Shown here piece after piece: positions 34,688 through 43,769 of a stretch of 64,000 bases of DNA. The notes below the pieces were generated by a model. That model was not told the DNA's origin, did not search any database, and saw nothing but the letters and a program-made list of their open reading frames with translations. Source of the DNA: Pontibacter sp. G13 (GTDB lineage: Bacteria; Bacteroidota; Bacteroidia; J057); contig NZ_CP134696.1 of the NCBI RefSeq assembly GCF_031851795.1, positions 2,651,001 to 2,715,000 on the forward strand, given 5' to 3'. The position numbers and the translations under genes are program-made. Each line of letters starts with the position of its first letter. Position 1 is the first letter of the stretch.

Positions 34688-35689
34688 TCAATGGTGGGAA
34701 AAGACGCTTAGGATGCGATTGAAGCCTGATTCCACGCCATAGATATATGACCCAGCAGGGATTCCAGAAAGATCCAGCGTCACCTGATGTTTTCCAGGTT
34801 GGTACATTCCCAAGGAATAGCGAACCACCTCGCGACCAGCTCGATCATATATGGCCATCTCGATTGATTGAGGAGTGCTCAATTCAAACTGGACTTGCAT
34901 CGATTGGTGAGCGGGATTCGGAAATGCTGGATAGACGGTCAAATCTCCTCTTCGAAGGAAGGATTCATCGATGTCCGTCAAACTCTGAAATTCCGCGACT
35001 GCATAGATCAGATAGTCCGTATCCAAGTCCCAGCCATCCAACACAGATACCCAAGTTCCATCCGAATAGCGATCCCAGCTGGCGAGATTGGACGAGCATT
35101 GGTCCTGCGTCATGAAAATGGCCACAGTATCTTGAGTAGCGTAAAGGCCACTGATGTCAATAGATGCGAAAAAGCTCGTGTCAGAGAGCAGTTGCATGGA
35201 ATCAAACGGAAAGATGGTTACGGGCAGATCTGTCGGGCTTACCAGAATTCCACTGACCTTCACTGTATCCGAAAGCTGGACTTGATTGACCGGGCCTTGG
35301 GAGCTGGAGGTGTATACTTTGGCAAAGAGGTTTCCATTGCCCACCATTTGGGAGACAGCAAAAAGGCCCCAAACTTCGGTGATATAATACGAGCCTGAGA
35401 TTTCCACGGGAAGTCGCATGGCCTTCTCTGCATCTTGGAAAGAATTGGTTCCAGATACATATCCCCAGCCGTCTGTCACCTCAAACGTGGTGATGACATC
35501 GCTACAGGGCAGATCGAGAGAGGGGGGGAGGATGGTGTCATTGGCCACCGAATCCACTCCACGAGCAGCATCCATATGAGAGATGGATACCATTCTTCTA
35601 ACGGAATGTATTTCGGAGGAACGTGATTGGGCGAAAGTCTGAACAATCAGCAGACTGGAAAATAGGAGCGAACATAAAAGTCTCATCAT
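34688..35689 (-). CDS. T9SS type A sorting domain-containing secreted protein
   Basis: 333 residues from the ATG at 35689, which precedes a good signal peptide (MMRLLCSLLFSSLLIVQTFAQ); an upstream ATG at 35773 adds 28 residues of non-signal character. The central part is an unrecognised beta-rich domain (CSDVITTFEVTDGWGYVSGTNSFQD...). The last 75 residues are a type IX sorting domain: LTVYPAFPNPAHQSMQVQFELS, IYDRAGREVVRYSLGMYQPGKHQVTLDLSGIPAGSYIYGVESG. It should be exported through the outer membrane and anchored or released at the surface. Ligand or activity unknown. Confidence 0.88.
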   Translation of the reverse strand: MMRLLCSLLFSSLLIVQTFAQSRSSEIHSVRRMVSISHMDAARGVDSVANDTILPPSLDLPCSDVITTFEVTDGWGYVSGTNSFQDAEKAMRLPVEISGSYYITEVWGLFAVSQMVGNGNLFAKVYTSSSQGPVNQVQLSDTVKVSGILVSPTDLPVTIFPFDSMQLLSDTSFFASIDISGLYATQDTVAIFMTQDQCSSNLASWDRYSDGTWVSVLDGWDLDTDYLIYAVAEFQSLTDIDESFLRRGDLTVYPAFPNPAHQSMQVQFELSTPQSIEMAIYDRAGREVVRYSLGMYQPGKHQVTLDLSGIPAGSYIYGVESGFNRILSVFSHH

Positions 35690-35800
35690 ACGGGAGGTTT
35701 GATAAAGTGGGATGCGGTGAGGCGCTTTTGCGCATAAACGACAAAGGTAAAGGAGTATTTCGAATCCTGCCAATATCCATTCTATCCTTTGGGGCAGATA

Positions 35801-36445
35801 TCACGATAAAGCCACGGGTTTAGCAGGCACTCCCACATAAGTTTGATTGTCAGGGAGGTCAGAAATAGCTACTGCCCCTGCTCCCAACCTCACCCGATGG
35901 CCGATTGCGATCTCAGGAATGGCTACAGCATTGGTCCCGAATTCACACTCATTGCCCACCTTGACCCCACCACTCAATCTTGCTCCTGGCGACATGGTCA
36001 CAAATTCACCCAATTGGCAATCATGGCCCACACTGGTGTGCAGATTGAAGATTCCCCCTTTGCCGACACGAATATCGGTCGTCAAAATGGAACCTGCGCA
36101 GACGATTGTTCCGATCCCCAACGCAACTTGTTCGCCGATGATCGAGGAGGGATGTATCAAACTTACAGGTTGAAAGCCAGCCTGTAGATATCGGCGAAAG
36201 ATCCTAGAACGAAGCTGGGAGTTTCCTACAGCCACGACAAACCTCCAATCCCGTGGCAATTCCCGTATGGCCATTTCATCATTGCCCAAGACAGACACCC
36301 CTTGAATCAGCTTGCCAACAAGCTCCTCATCGATGAATCCCATGACTTCCTCTGAGGATTGAGATTGCTGGAGATCGCGGACCAATCCGAGGACTTCCTT
36401 TCCGAATCCTCCAGCTCCAATGATGAACAATTTGCTTGGCTCCAT
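35801..36445 (-). CDS. NeuD/PglD-like sugar O/N-acyltransferase (left-handed beta-helix)
   Basis: The 214-residue protein has an N-terminal Rossmann-like PglD domain (KLFIIGAGGFGKEVLGLVRD, GFIDEE) and a C-terminal hexapeptide-repeat left-handed beta-helix (HPSSIIGEQVALGIGTIVCAGSILTTDIRVGKGGIFNLHTSVGHDCQLGEFVTMSPGARLSGGVKVG...), ending in VGVPAKPV. The catalytic His is in TSVGHDC. Family members acetylate amino sugars or sialic acids during surface-polysaccharide or glycoprotein synthesis with acetyl-CoA. No other sugar genes adjoin it, so the substrate stays open. Confidence 0.9.
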   Translation of the reverse strand: MEPSKLFIIGAGGFGKEVLGLVRDLQQSQSSEEVMGFIDEELVGKLIQGVSVLGNDEMAIRELPRDWRFVVAVGNSQLRSRIFRRYLQAGFQPVSLIHPSSIIGEQVALGIGTIVCAGSILTTDIRVGKGGIFNLHTSVGHDCQLGEFVTMSPGARLSGGVKVGNECEFGTNAVAIPEIAIGHRVRLGAGAVAISDLPDNQTYVGVPAKPVALS

Positions 36446-36918
36446 GAATGTTCCTTTTCGTCACCAAAATAACACGATTCATCCATCGAACCTTCGCTTG
36501 GCCAGATGATTCGCAAATGCATGGGCCCCGATGTAGGATTTTCCTTAGAAATGTATTGAATTTCGGAGGAACGGTCCTATTCGGATGTAAGGCCTTTCAG
36601 GATTGGTACAATTCGAATGCTAAAAACACTGGAATTGAATCGCCAAATGGTGTTAAATACGTACGTCAAATGTGGAATAAATCAGGAATCTACGCAATTA
36701 GTCAACCCTCATGGCCCAAAGTAAGGGGTTTTTGGTTTGATTGCGCTATCATTTTGAGAAGGATAGAAAACTCGGCCTTTCATGCTGCGAGGTTAGAGTT
36801 CCAGCCTAAATATTCCTTTGATTATATGTTCAGCTTCATATAAATTGCGTCCCACAGTAACGTGTAAGGTATGCTTGCTTGTCACAACTGCTTCACTGTT
36901 TGGCGTTTATACACCCTC
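36446..36918. other. Divergent intergenic region, no convincing gene
   Basis: The 473-bp gap between the acetyltransferase and the SH3b lipoprotein genes holds one open frame (36448-36843) whose translation is rich in Trp, Phe and Arg, lacks any known motif and begins inside the expected promoter region. I treat it as non-coding. Confidence 0.4.
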
Positions 36919-37917
36919 ATGGGATTGGGGATGATACTTTTGATCGGTACAGGCCTGTTGTCAGGTTGCGATGGAAAAGGTATGCATCCGCCCGAGACCA
37001 CTAGCCCATTCGAAGAGGACGATCGTGGAATCCCCATCGAACGGGTTGCCGTGTGTGTATGGCACCCAGCAGCTGGACTCCGGGTAGAACCCGGCAATAA
37101 GAAATATACACAGGATAAGAAGAACAACTATATCCTCGGAATCCCCTATGGCGAAATGGTCGAAATGTTAGGCGAGGAGGACACTCTTGAGTCCGAAGAC
37201 CGCGTCTACATGAAAGTCCGCCTCAAGGATGGGCAAGAGGGATGGGTGCATGACTACCTGTTTGAAAAGCACGCGAGATTGGCTGCTGTCATCAACGCAG
37301 AAAAGCTTTATCGTCGCCCAGATATGATGACCCTCCGAAAGGATCGCCTAGAAGAAGGAGAGATTGTGGTCGTCATCCAAGACACCTCCAAAGATGCCAA
37401 ACCCGGCCCTTGGACGCATGTCTCCGGCAGAGAAAAACTCAAAAAAGGGTGGATTCGTGAAGGGGAAAGCCTCTCTTATTCCATGAAGGATGTCATGGCT
37501 GGCTTGTACTTCTTCCGCGCTATACGTGAAAATCGCGATCAGGAAGAACGACTCAAGGCCTTTCAAAATATTCTCGATGACCCCGATATGGCGGGCACTG
37601 CGCTTGAGCCATTGATCCAAAGTCATATCGATGAATATACCACCCCTGACACTGCGGAAACAGATGCTGACCCCATTGTCGAGCAGGACAACGGTCAACT
37701 GTTCATGCTAGACGATATCACCCTCATGGCCGTTCCCGGTCCAGATACCGAAAACAACTCGGTCGTAGCTTCTGTCCCCCAAAACGCCATCTGCAACATT
37801 GTACAGCGTGGACAAGAAGCCGAAGTAGCTGGTCATACGGATTATTGGTATCAGGTACAGCATCAGGAAACGACCGGCTGGGTCTTCGGGTACTACACCT
37901 CCAAAAGATCTCTCTAA
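36919..37917 (+). CDS. SH3b-domain lipoprotein (paralog 1)
   Basis: 332 residues from the ATG at 36919, which starts a lipoprotein signal (MGLGMILLIGTGLLSGC). The mature protein has an N-terminal SH3b-like domain (VCVWHPAAGLRVEPGNKKYTQ ... LKDGQEGWVHDYLF), a second SH3b-like unit (LYRRPDMMTLRKDRLEEGEIVVVIQDTS ... KKGWIREG), a helical middle, and a C-terminal SH3b unit (DITLMAVPGPDTENNSVVASVPQNAI ... HQETTGWVFGYYTSK). It has the same architecture as the protein at 54820-55764. SH3b domains often bind peptidoglycan. A strong terminator follows. Confidence 0.82.
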   Translation: MGLGMILLIGTGLLSGCDGKGMHPPETTSPFEEDDRGIPIERVAVCVWHPAAGLRVEPGNKKYTQDKKNNYILGIPYGEMVEMLGEEDTLESEDRVYMKVRLKDGQEGWVHDYLFEKHARLAAVINAEKLYRRPDMMTLRKDRLEEGEIVVVIQDTSKDAKPGPWTHVSGREKLKKGWIREGESLSYSMKDVMAGLYFFRAIRENRDQEERLKAFQNILDDPDMAGTALEPLIQSHIDEYTTPDTAETDADPIVEQDNGQLFMLDDITLMAVPGPDTENNSVVASVPQNAICNIVQRGQEAEVAGHTDYWYQVQHQETTGWVFGYYTSKRSL

Positions 37918-37976
37918 CGGCTGTGATTTGTTTGGCGGCAAACGCCTCAGTACAAATTGGACAGCTCCCCTCACCA

Positions 37977-38014
37977 AACAGGGACTCGCTTATTGAGCGA
38001 GTCCCTGTTCGTTT
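37977..38014 (+). terminator. Terminator of SH3b lipoprotein gene
   Basis: 14-bp perfect stem (AACAGGGACTCGCT at 37977-37990 with its complement at 37996-38009), 5-nt loop, then CGTTTT. Confidence 0.85.
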
Positions 38015-38060
38015 TGATAGTCCTTTGGGTTTATCGAAGGCATTCCTTCGGTCAGCATCC

Positions 38061-38095
38061 AAAAAAGGGCTGAACCCACAGATCTGAGTCAGCCC
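38061..38095 (-). terminator. Terminator of the TlpA-like thioredoxin gene
   Basis: On the minus strand GGGCTGA (38089-38095) pairs with TCAGCCC (38067-38073) and runs into TTTTTT, 25 bp after the stop codon. Confidence 0.7.
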
Positions 38096-38119
38096 CTATT
38101 CTTTCTGAAAAGCGATCGC

Positions 38120-38629
38120 TTATTCTCCTTCAGTCAATTCAAGGACGTGATCGTACAACTCCTCTTCATCGCCGGGGGCGTAAGAAGTGTGCTGATATAC
38201 GACATTGCCATCTCCATCCAGCAAAAAGGTGTGAGGAACATTGACTACATTCATGGCACGCTTAAAGTCGCCATTTTTATCGAGGAGCACTTCGTATGGC
38301 CAGTCCTTTAGATTCACCAAAGGCTTCACCATGTGGGTGTTACGAGCATCGTCGATAGAGATCGCTACGAGTTTTACGCCAGTTTCATCTACCCAATCTT
38401 CATATTCGTCAGCGATGGTATTCAATTCCTTGATACAGGGTTTGCACCAAGTAGCCCAAAAGCTGATGATCATAGGCTTGCCTTCGTTGTTGATTTCGGA
38501 GGTGTTGATGGCAGTACCTTCCAAGTCTTCCAGTACGACGGAAGGCATATTGGACTGCGCAAAAGCTGATCCGCCAAAGAACAGACAGATTACAGCGATC
38601 AGGAAAGTTAAGGATTGCTTCATCTTCAA
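38120..38629 (-). CDS. TlpA/ResA-like periplasmic thioredoxin
   Basis: This 169-residue protein has a signal peptide (MKMKQSLTFLIAVICLFFGGSAFAQ) and a thioredoxin fold with the redox pair Cys62-Lys-Pro-Cys65 in SFWATWCKPCIKEL. The cis-proline loop is VVNVPHTFLLD. Acting outside the cytoplasm, it would reduce protein disulfides, for example in cytochrome c maturation or for cell-surface proteins. It stands alone with its own terminator. Confidence 0.92.
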   Translation of the reverse strand: MKMKQSLTFLIAVICLFFGGSAFAQSNMPSVVLEDLEGTAINTSEINNEGKPMIISFWATWCKPCIKELNTIADEYEDWVDETGVKLVAISIDDARNTHMVKPLVNLKDWPYEVLLDKNGDFKRAMNVVNVPHTFLLDGDGNVVYQHTSYAPGDEEELYDHVLELTEGE

Positions 38630-38712
38630 ATTGCTTAAAGGGGTTGATATGGCTACTAATCACGAATGTTACGCCTTTGCTTCGAATTTCCCCAATTTGT
38701 AGGGGCAAATTT

Positions 38713-41256
38713 TCAGAGATGAATCAGCCGTTTTCGCCAAATTCCCTGTGAATGTTCCACCTCCAATAGGTAGCTTCCACGAGGAATGGACGGGATATCC
38801 CAACGCAGGTGAGGCTCAATTCTTGTATCCCAAGTCGTCGCTGCAATCATTCTTCCTGCCAAATCCCACAATCTGACTTGCATCGGTACCCGAGGTCCGT
38901 CCTCACTTATCTCCACATGCAATCGGTCCTTGAAAGGATTGGGATATAGGGAAAAGGAAGTCTCCGGAAGCACAGGCAATACAGAGGTGGGATTGACAAA
39001 TGTCTCCATCTCCTCCGATTCGCAGCCATTCTGATCCGTAATGATCAACGTATATCTGCCACTCCCCAACCCCGCTATCATCCGAGTAGTATCTCCGGTG
39101 CTCCATAAGTATTCGTAAGGACCTACTCCTCCACTTGGAAAAACCGTGGCACTTCCGTTCCCAAAACCATCATCCGTGGATCGCTGAATATTGGCTGTGA
39201 TGGGAGCAGCTTCCGGAATCGTCAAACTTACGGGGGTCGAACAACCAGTTCCCCAGGTCAGCATTCCAGAGAGGTTTCCGGGACTCAATCCAACTCGACT
39301 TAGGCTGGAATCTCCGTCGTCCCAAACCCAACTCCAGTCATCTGATTTGGCAAATACTTGTACCTGAACTTCTGCATCTGACTGCCCCTCGCAAGTCGGC
39401 GGAGTAACCTCCACTTGCCACTCCGGTACCACCTCGGCAGGAATCTGTCCTTCCCATCTCAGTTGGCACCCTTGTGCGTCGGTCACCGCGACACGCTTCA
39501 GCCCCGCTGACTGCCCCACGAGATTCGCAGTCATTTCCCCATTTTCCCAAAGAAAACTGATAGGAGTGATTCCGCCGATTACTTCGATCTTGGCTTGCCC
39601 TGTAGGATTGGGACTGCAATCATCAGGAATCACCTCTCCCCGCAAAGCCATCCAATTGCCCCCAGCACATCGTTTCCAACCATCTGTGGTATTCGCAGCC
39701 AAGACCTCCTTGCTGGACAAATCCTCTACCCAAGCAATGGTCCGCATTCCTTCATTCCACCAGATCGAGTCAGACGGAATCGGGAAGAGCCAACTTTGAG
39801 TCGCACCGGGAGCAATTCCTGCCAGGGAAATGCCGGCAGTGTCTGGAAGCAGATAGCGCATCACATGCGGAAATTCAGATTCGCCATTGGAGCCAGATGG
39901 AGTTTCGAATGCCAAGGTATCTTGAATGACTGCCACCCTCAATCTCACATGGGGAATATTCCGCTGGAGGATTCGGGTCAATTCCACCTCCACCCCCAAA
40001 CTATTTCCGCCTAGCAGTGTGTCGTGAAGGGAGATTTCAAAAGCGCCCATCAATTCTTGGGCATTCAAGACCTGAGCTTCATCAAATCCATCGGGAGCTC
40101 CTGTAAAGGTCCCCCCCATCGTGCGACGTCCATTGATCCGGACCTGAGGTACCCCCACGATCCCGTGATGTGCGATCCGAGATCTGTGCGCGTCTGGATT
40201 GAATGTAAATACAGGATCATTGTTGGGACTCGGCCACCATCCATGATAGGCGATCGGGATGACCAATTGATCTAGCTGTTGTTGTACGGGAAGAAATTGC
40301 GGGTTTTGATCTGCGCAGGTAAAGCAGTTGTGTTGGGTGAAATGTTCTACGAGAACCCGTTGAGTCTCCTTTTCCGAAACCACCTGAAGGTCAAATGCTG
40401 TAGTATCCGAGCTCGGAGATTCGTCCAGAAAGCCATTGGGTTGGGAGATCCAGCAGGTGCATGTTGCATGCCCGACCTGATCGAGGAATTGACCTTGCGC
40501 ATTGAACCAGACCGTATCAAGCGGTGCCAATGGAAGGTCCCCGATATGTTGGATCACGGGGGGAAGGGTTCCCAGCTGGCAAGCCAAATCAAATCCATAC
40601 ACCCAATCCGAACTTAGATTTTGGATGATCAAGGGCGGATTGAGCGCTCCAACAGGCAATATTTCGGGGAGTGGTCTTGGGGAAATGGCCAGATCCCACG
40701 AAGCGGCCTGACTGATTTCCACATCATCGATGGCTACCCCTGTCCCATAATTGCCCTGATCATCGTGTCTAAATCGAAGCTGGATGTCTGATTGACCTGC
40801 GAATGAACCGAGATCCACTTCATGCATTTGCCATTGATCCAAGGCATCCAGCAAATAAATATTCGTCCAAGTTCCCCCACCATCCAAACTGATGTCCACC
40901 ATGGCAAGTGATCCAAAATAGCCATCGTAGTATGCCCAAAATCGCAGAAACACGCCTGTGGTTCCGGACAAGTTCACACCTGGTGAAATGAGGTCATCTC
41001 TACTCATGTCACAATTGCAGGCATCGTCATTGGAAGCTGCGAATCGGCCATGTTCGGGGATCTGCCAAGATCCCGTGGAGATCTCACCCGTATTTCCTAC
41101 CGTCCATCCTACAGAACCATCCGCCTGATTTCGAGACCATTGCATGGGAAGAGCAGAAGACTCGAAATCTTCAAAAAGCAGGATTTGCGACGATCCGAAC
41201 AATGGAAGGAGCAAAAAAATCAAGCAGGATAAGAGGCGTTTTGGCTTACTGTACAT
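38713..41256 (-). CDS. Large T9SS-secreted protein with Omp28-like and SprB-repeat regions
   Basis: The 847-residue protein has a signal peptide (about 1-23, ending FGSSQ). Residues about 25-180 are a jellyroll/MAM-like domain (LLFEDFESSALPMQWSRN ... DDVEIS). Residues about 315-480 resemble Omp28-type thioredoxin-like domains (VLVEHFTQHNCFTCADQNP with a CxxC, GVPQVRINGRR). Then come two SprB-like repeats ending in WENGEMT...VTDAQGCQ and YLWSTGDTTRMIAGLGSGRYTLIITDQNGC, and finally a type A sorting domain (FSLYPNPFKDRLHVEIS ... PRGSYLLEVEHSQGIWRKRLIHL). It is a likely cell-surface protein; a redox or adhesion role is possible but unproven. Confidence 0.87.
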   Translation of the reverse strand: MYSKPKRLLSCLIFLLLPLFGSSQILLFEDFESSALPMQWSRNQADGSVGWTVGNTGEISTGSWQIPEHGRFAASNDDACNCDMSRDDLISPGVNLSGTTGVFLRFWAYYDGYFGSLAMVDISLDGGGTWTNIYLLDALDQWQMHEVDLGSFAGQSDIQLRFRHDDQGNYGTGVAIDDVEISQAASWDLAISPRPLPEILPVGALNPPLIIQNLSSDWVYGFDLACQLGTLPPVIQHIGDLPLAPLDTVWFNAQGQFLDQVGHATCTCWISQPNGFLDESPSSDTTAFDLQVVSEKETQRVLVEHFTQHNCFTCADQNPQFLPVQQQLDQLVIPIAYHGWWPSPNNDPVFTFNPDAHRSRIAHHGIVGVPQVRINGRRTMGGTFTGAPDGFDEAQVLNAQELMGAFEISLHDTLLGGNSLGVEVELTRILQRNIPHVRLRVAVIQDTLAFETPSGSNGESEFPHVMRYLLPDTAGISLAGIAPGATQSWLFPIPSDSIWWNEGMRTIAWVEDLSSKEVLAANTTDGWKRCAGGNWMALRGEVIPDDCSPNPTGQAKIEVIGGITPISFLWENGEMTANLVGQSAGLKRVAVTDAQGCQLRWEGQIPAEVVPEWQVEVTPPTCEGQSDAEVQVQVFAKSDDWSWVWDDGDSSLSRVGLSPGNLSGMLTWGTGCSTPVSLTIPEAAPITANIQRSTDDGFGNGSATVFPSGGVGPYEYLWSTGDTTRMIAGLGSGRYTLIITDQNGCESEEMETFVNPTSVLPVLPETSFSLYPNPFKDRLHVEISEDGPRVPMQVRLWDLAGRMIAATTWDTRIEPHLRWDIPSIPRGSYLLEVEHSQGIWRKRLIHL

Positions 41257-41361
41257 GATTGCTTAACTTCACGAATTCAGAACAAATGCTAGGTCGGGTA
41301 CATTCAGTCCTTTCAACCGCTGAATCCTAGACCTCGACCGGGATCTTAACCTAGACAGCTT

Positions 41362-42087
41362 ATGAAAAGAATCTTTACCCTCCTCGTGGCGGTAATGACA
41401 GCTATGTCATCCGTCTTTGGTCAGGGAATGGCGTTCGCGGATGAGGACGCCGGTATCCAGGCCGTGCCACTCAATGGCGAAGACAACTCTGGCGAATGGA
41501 AAATCGCATTCAACCTCGTGAACCCTTACGACACTGCGATCACCGTACTCGCCAATCGCGTGGACAACAACATGTTCACAGGACACGGAACCTATTTCTG
41601 CTGGGATCTTTGCTACGATTCCACTGCGAATACTTCCATTGATCCGGTAACCATCCAGCCCAAGGACACCACGCCATTCTTTGCCCAATATATCGTCTTC
41701 CGTCCCAACGAAATTGTCGGATTTTCGACGGTCAAGATGGCATTCACCAATATTTCCAGCGGAGAGACCATCGAGCGAACTTACCAGTTCAGCGTAGGCG
41801 GGGCCATGTCCATCACGCCAGCAGAGCGCGCTCGCTTGCTTTCCTCCCCGTATCCCAACCCTGCCAAGGACCGGGTTCAGGTGGATTTTGAATTGCCAAG
41901 TGGTACGCTCGAAGGTGACCTGAAGGTATACAACCTCATCGGAAAGCAGGTCATGGAACAGCCGCTCCGTCAAACATCTGGTACTGTAACCTTGAATGTA
42001 GAGCAATTGCACTCAGGGGTTTACTTCCTGTACCTGAACACTGCGGATGGCAACTTGACTTCGCAAAAGCTGATCATCGCCAAATAA
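41362..42087 (+). CDS. Small T9SS type A sorting domain-containing protein
   Basis: 241 residues with a signal peptide (MKRIFTLLVAVMTAMSSVFGQ), a beta-rich domain with two cysteines (TYFCWDLCYDS near residue 80) and a C-terminal type IX sorting domain (SSPYPNPAKDRVQVDFELPSG ... VYNLIGKQVMEQPLRQTSGTVTLNVEQLHSGVYFLYLNTADG ... QKLIIAK). The mature part resembles a small immunoglobulin-like adhesive domain; the function is unknown. A perfect terminator follows within 30 bp. Confidence 0.88.
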   Translation: MKRIFTLLVAVMTAMSSVFGQGMAFADEDAGIQAVPLNGEDNSGEWKIAFNLVNPYDTAITVLANRVDNNMFTGHGTYFCWDLCYDSTANTSIDPVTIQPKDTTPFFAQYIVFRPNEIVGFSTVKMAFTNISSGETIERTYQFSVGGAMSITPAERARLLSSPYPNPAKDRVQVDFELPSGTLEGDLKVYNLIGKQVMEQPLRQTSGTVTLNVEQLHSGVYFLYLNTADGNLTSQKLIIAK

Positions 42088-42114
42088 TCCGCTGGATATT
42101 CGGAGATGAACCAC

Positions 42115-42146
42115 AAACGGTGCTACCCAGCAGGGTGGCACCGTTT
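42115..42146 (+). terminator. Terminator between the T9SS protein gene and xseA
   Basis: A 14-bp stem (42115-42128 with 42133-42146, one G-T pair, loop AGCA) is followed by GCTGCTTTTGG. It lies inside a longer open frame upstream of xseA, which supports the later xseA start at 42256. Confidence 0.75.
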
Positions 42147-42255
42147 GCTGCTTTTGGGGGTGGATGGTGGGGAAGTTGTGGGAAATGTGGATCACGCGAT
42201 TTTGCCGAAGAACGGGGATTTTGGCAACTTGCCGGTTCAACAACAGACCTATTCC

Positions 42256-43392
42256 ATGCAATCCGAGCAGCCGGTCCGCTCCGTGGCGGAAGTGACATTT
42301 TTTCTCAAGCAATTGGTCCAGCAACATCCGCTCCTTCAGCAGATTCAAGTTGCGGGTGAGGTATCCAATTTGACCTACCACAGTTCCGGCCACGTCTATT
42401 TTTCCCTCAAAGATCCAGAAGCCCAGATCAGTTGTGCCCTGTTTCGGGGGAATGCCCAAAATGCTCCCCGCATGAAGGTTGGGGACCGGATCATCGCCAC
42501 TGGCGGAATCGACATTTACCCGCCCCGAGGAAGCTACCAGCTCATTGTGAGGCAAATCCGCAAACAAGGCCTTGGCGATCTGTACCAGCAATTCCTCGAA
42601 CTCAAGGAGAAGCTTCAACGAGAAGGACTTTTTGAAACTTCTCGAAAGCAAGTGCTTCCCCTTCTGCCCCGTAAAATCGCCATCATCACCTCTCCCACAG
42701 GAGCAGCTGTACGCGACATCATCAGGACGCTGAGACGCCGCTACAACCTCGGAGAGGCGATCTTGATCCCAACAGTTGTCCAAGGCCCAGCGGGTGCCAA
42801 ATCCATCGTGAGCAGCCTTGAAAAGGCCATTGCGCTGGATGCTGACACCATCATCTTGGGACGTGGTGGCGGGTCCATCGAGGATCTGTGGAATTTCAAT
42901 GAAGAATCGGTGGCAAGAGCAGTCGCGGCATGTCCGATTCCCATTGTAGCCGGTATCGGTCATGAATCGGACTTCACCATCGTGGATTTCGTGGCAGATG
43001 TCCGAGCTTCTACCCCCACGGCAGCTGCTGAACATGCAGCTCCTGACAAAGCCGCGTTATATCACACTTTGGATGATTATGATCGCCAGGCCCGCAAAAG
43101 CCTGCAATACTTCATCGACTTCAAGCGCCAAGTGCTGGACGATTACCATTACCGGTTGGAGATGGCCGTCAAGCAGTCATTTCAGCGAAAACGGCATGAA
43201 TTGGAGAAATTGGAGCTTGCGCTACGGGGGTTGGATATTCGAGAATTGTTGAAGCAAGGCTACAGCCTGACGCTCAAGGATGGCGAAATCCAGCGAAATG
43301 GCGAGAAGATCCATCCGGGCGATGAGATCGAAACGGTCTTTTTGGATGCACGGTTGAAATCCAAAGTCGCTGACAAACACAACCCCTTTTGA
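42256..43392 (+). CDS. xseA: Exodeoxyribonuclease VII large subunit
   Basis: XseA with XseB forms ExoVII, which digests single-stranded DNA to oligonucleotides. The 378-residue product has the N-terminal OB fold (VAGEVSNLTYHSSGHVYFSLKDPEAQISCALFRG) and the C-terminal nuclease part with the conserved IIGRGGGSIEDLWNFNEE-type motif, GIGHESDFTIVDFVADVRASTPTAAAE, and RGLDIRELLKQGYSLTLKDG. I start at the ATG at 42256 because the upstream 50 codons contain a transcription terminator and do not match XseA. Together with xseB 52 bp downstream it forms the ExoVII operon. Confidence 0.95.
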   Translation: MQSEQPVRSVAEVTFFLKQLVQQHPLLQQIQVAGEVSNLTYHSSGHVYFSLKDPEAQISCALFRGNAQNAPRMKVGDRIIATGGIDIYPPRGSYQLIVRQIRKQGLGDLYQQFLELKEKLQREGLFETSRKQVLPLLPRKIAIITSPTGAAVRDIIRTLRRRYNLGEAILIPTVVQGPAGAKSIVSSLEKAIALDADTIILGRGGGSIEDLWNFNEESVARAVAACPIPIVAGIGHESDFTIVDFVADVRASTPTAAAEHAAPDKAALYHTLDDYDRQARKSLQYFIDFKRQVLDDYHYRLEMAVKQSFQRKRHELEKLELALRGLDIRELLKQGYSLTLKDGEIQRNGEKIHPGDEIETVFLDARLKSKVADKHNPF

Positions 43393-43444
43393 GGGATTCT
43401 ATGGTTACTTTCAGCCCCATAATTCCCTGACCTCTTTAGGCACA

Positions 43445-43702
43445 TTGCATAACTTGACCCCAGAAATGGCAGAGCATACCCCAGATACAGAATTTTCCCT
43501 GGAGCAATCCATCGAGGAAATCCGCACACTGATCAACAAGATGCAGCAGGGCGTATCAGATTTTGACGAACAGATCAGGATGTTTCAGGCAGGTACTTCC
43601 AAGATTGAGGCTTGCCGAAACTTCTTGGATCAAGCGGAGATCAAGGTCCAGCAACTTGTGGATGGACAACTGGAGGATATTTCAGACGCACCCACAGATT
43701 GA
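43445..43702 (+). CDS. xseB: Exodeoxyribonuclease VII small subunit
   Basis: 85 residues matching XseB, with the helical core FSLEQSIEEIRTLINKMQQGVSDFDEQIRMFQAGTSKIEACRNFLDQAEIKVQQL. The ATG at 43466 (MAEHTPDTEFSL) is an alternative start. It follows xseA on the same strand and precedes the DUF3127 gene by 67 bp. Confidence 0.92.
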   Translation: MHNLTPEMAEHTPDTEFSLEQSIEEIRTLINKMQQGVSDFDEQIRMFQAGTSKIEACRNFLDQAEIKVQQLVDGQLEDISDAPTD

Positions 43703-43769
43703 GGCCTTTTTTTTCTACCTTTGACTACTTAACGGCAATCATTCTTACATATTCCAAAAGCTCATCAAC

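Noticed and set aside
36448-36843. 131-codon open frame between the acetyltransferase and SH3b genes
   Set aside because: No motif, odd composition rich in Trp and Arg, and it begins 3 bp from the divergent start codon, where promoters are expected.
42106-42255. Longer N-terminus for xseA starting at 42106
   Set aside because: The added 50 codons include a strong terminator hairpin and no XseA similarity; the ATG at 42256 gives the canonical start.
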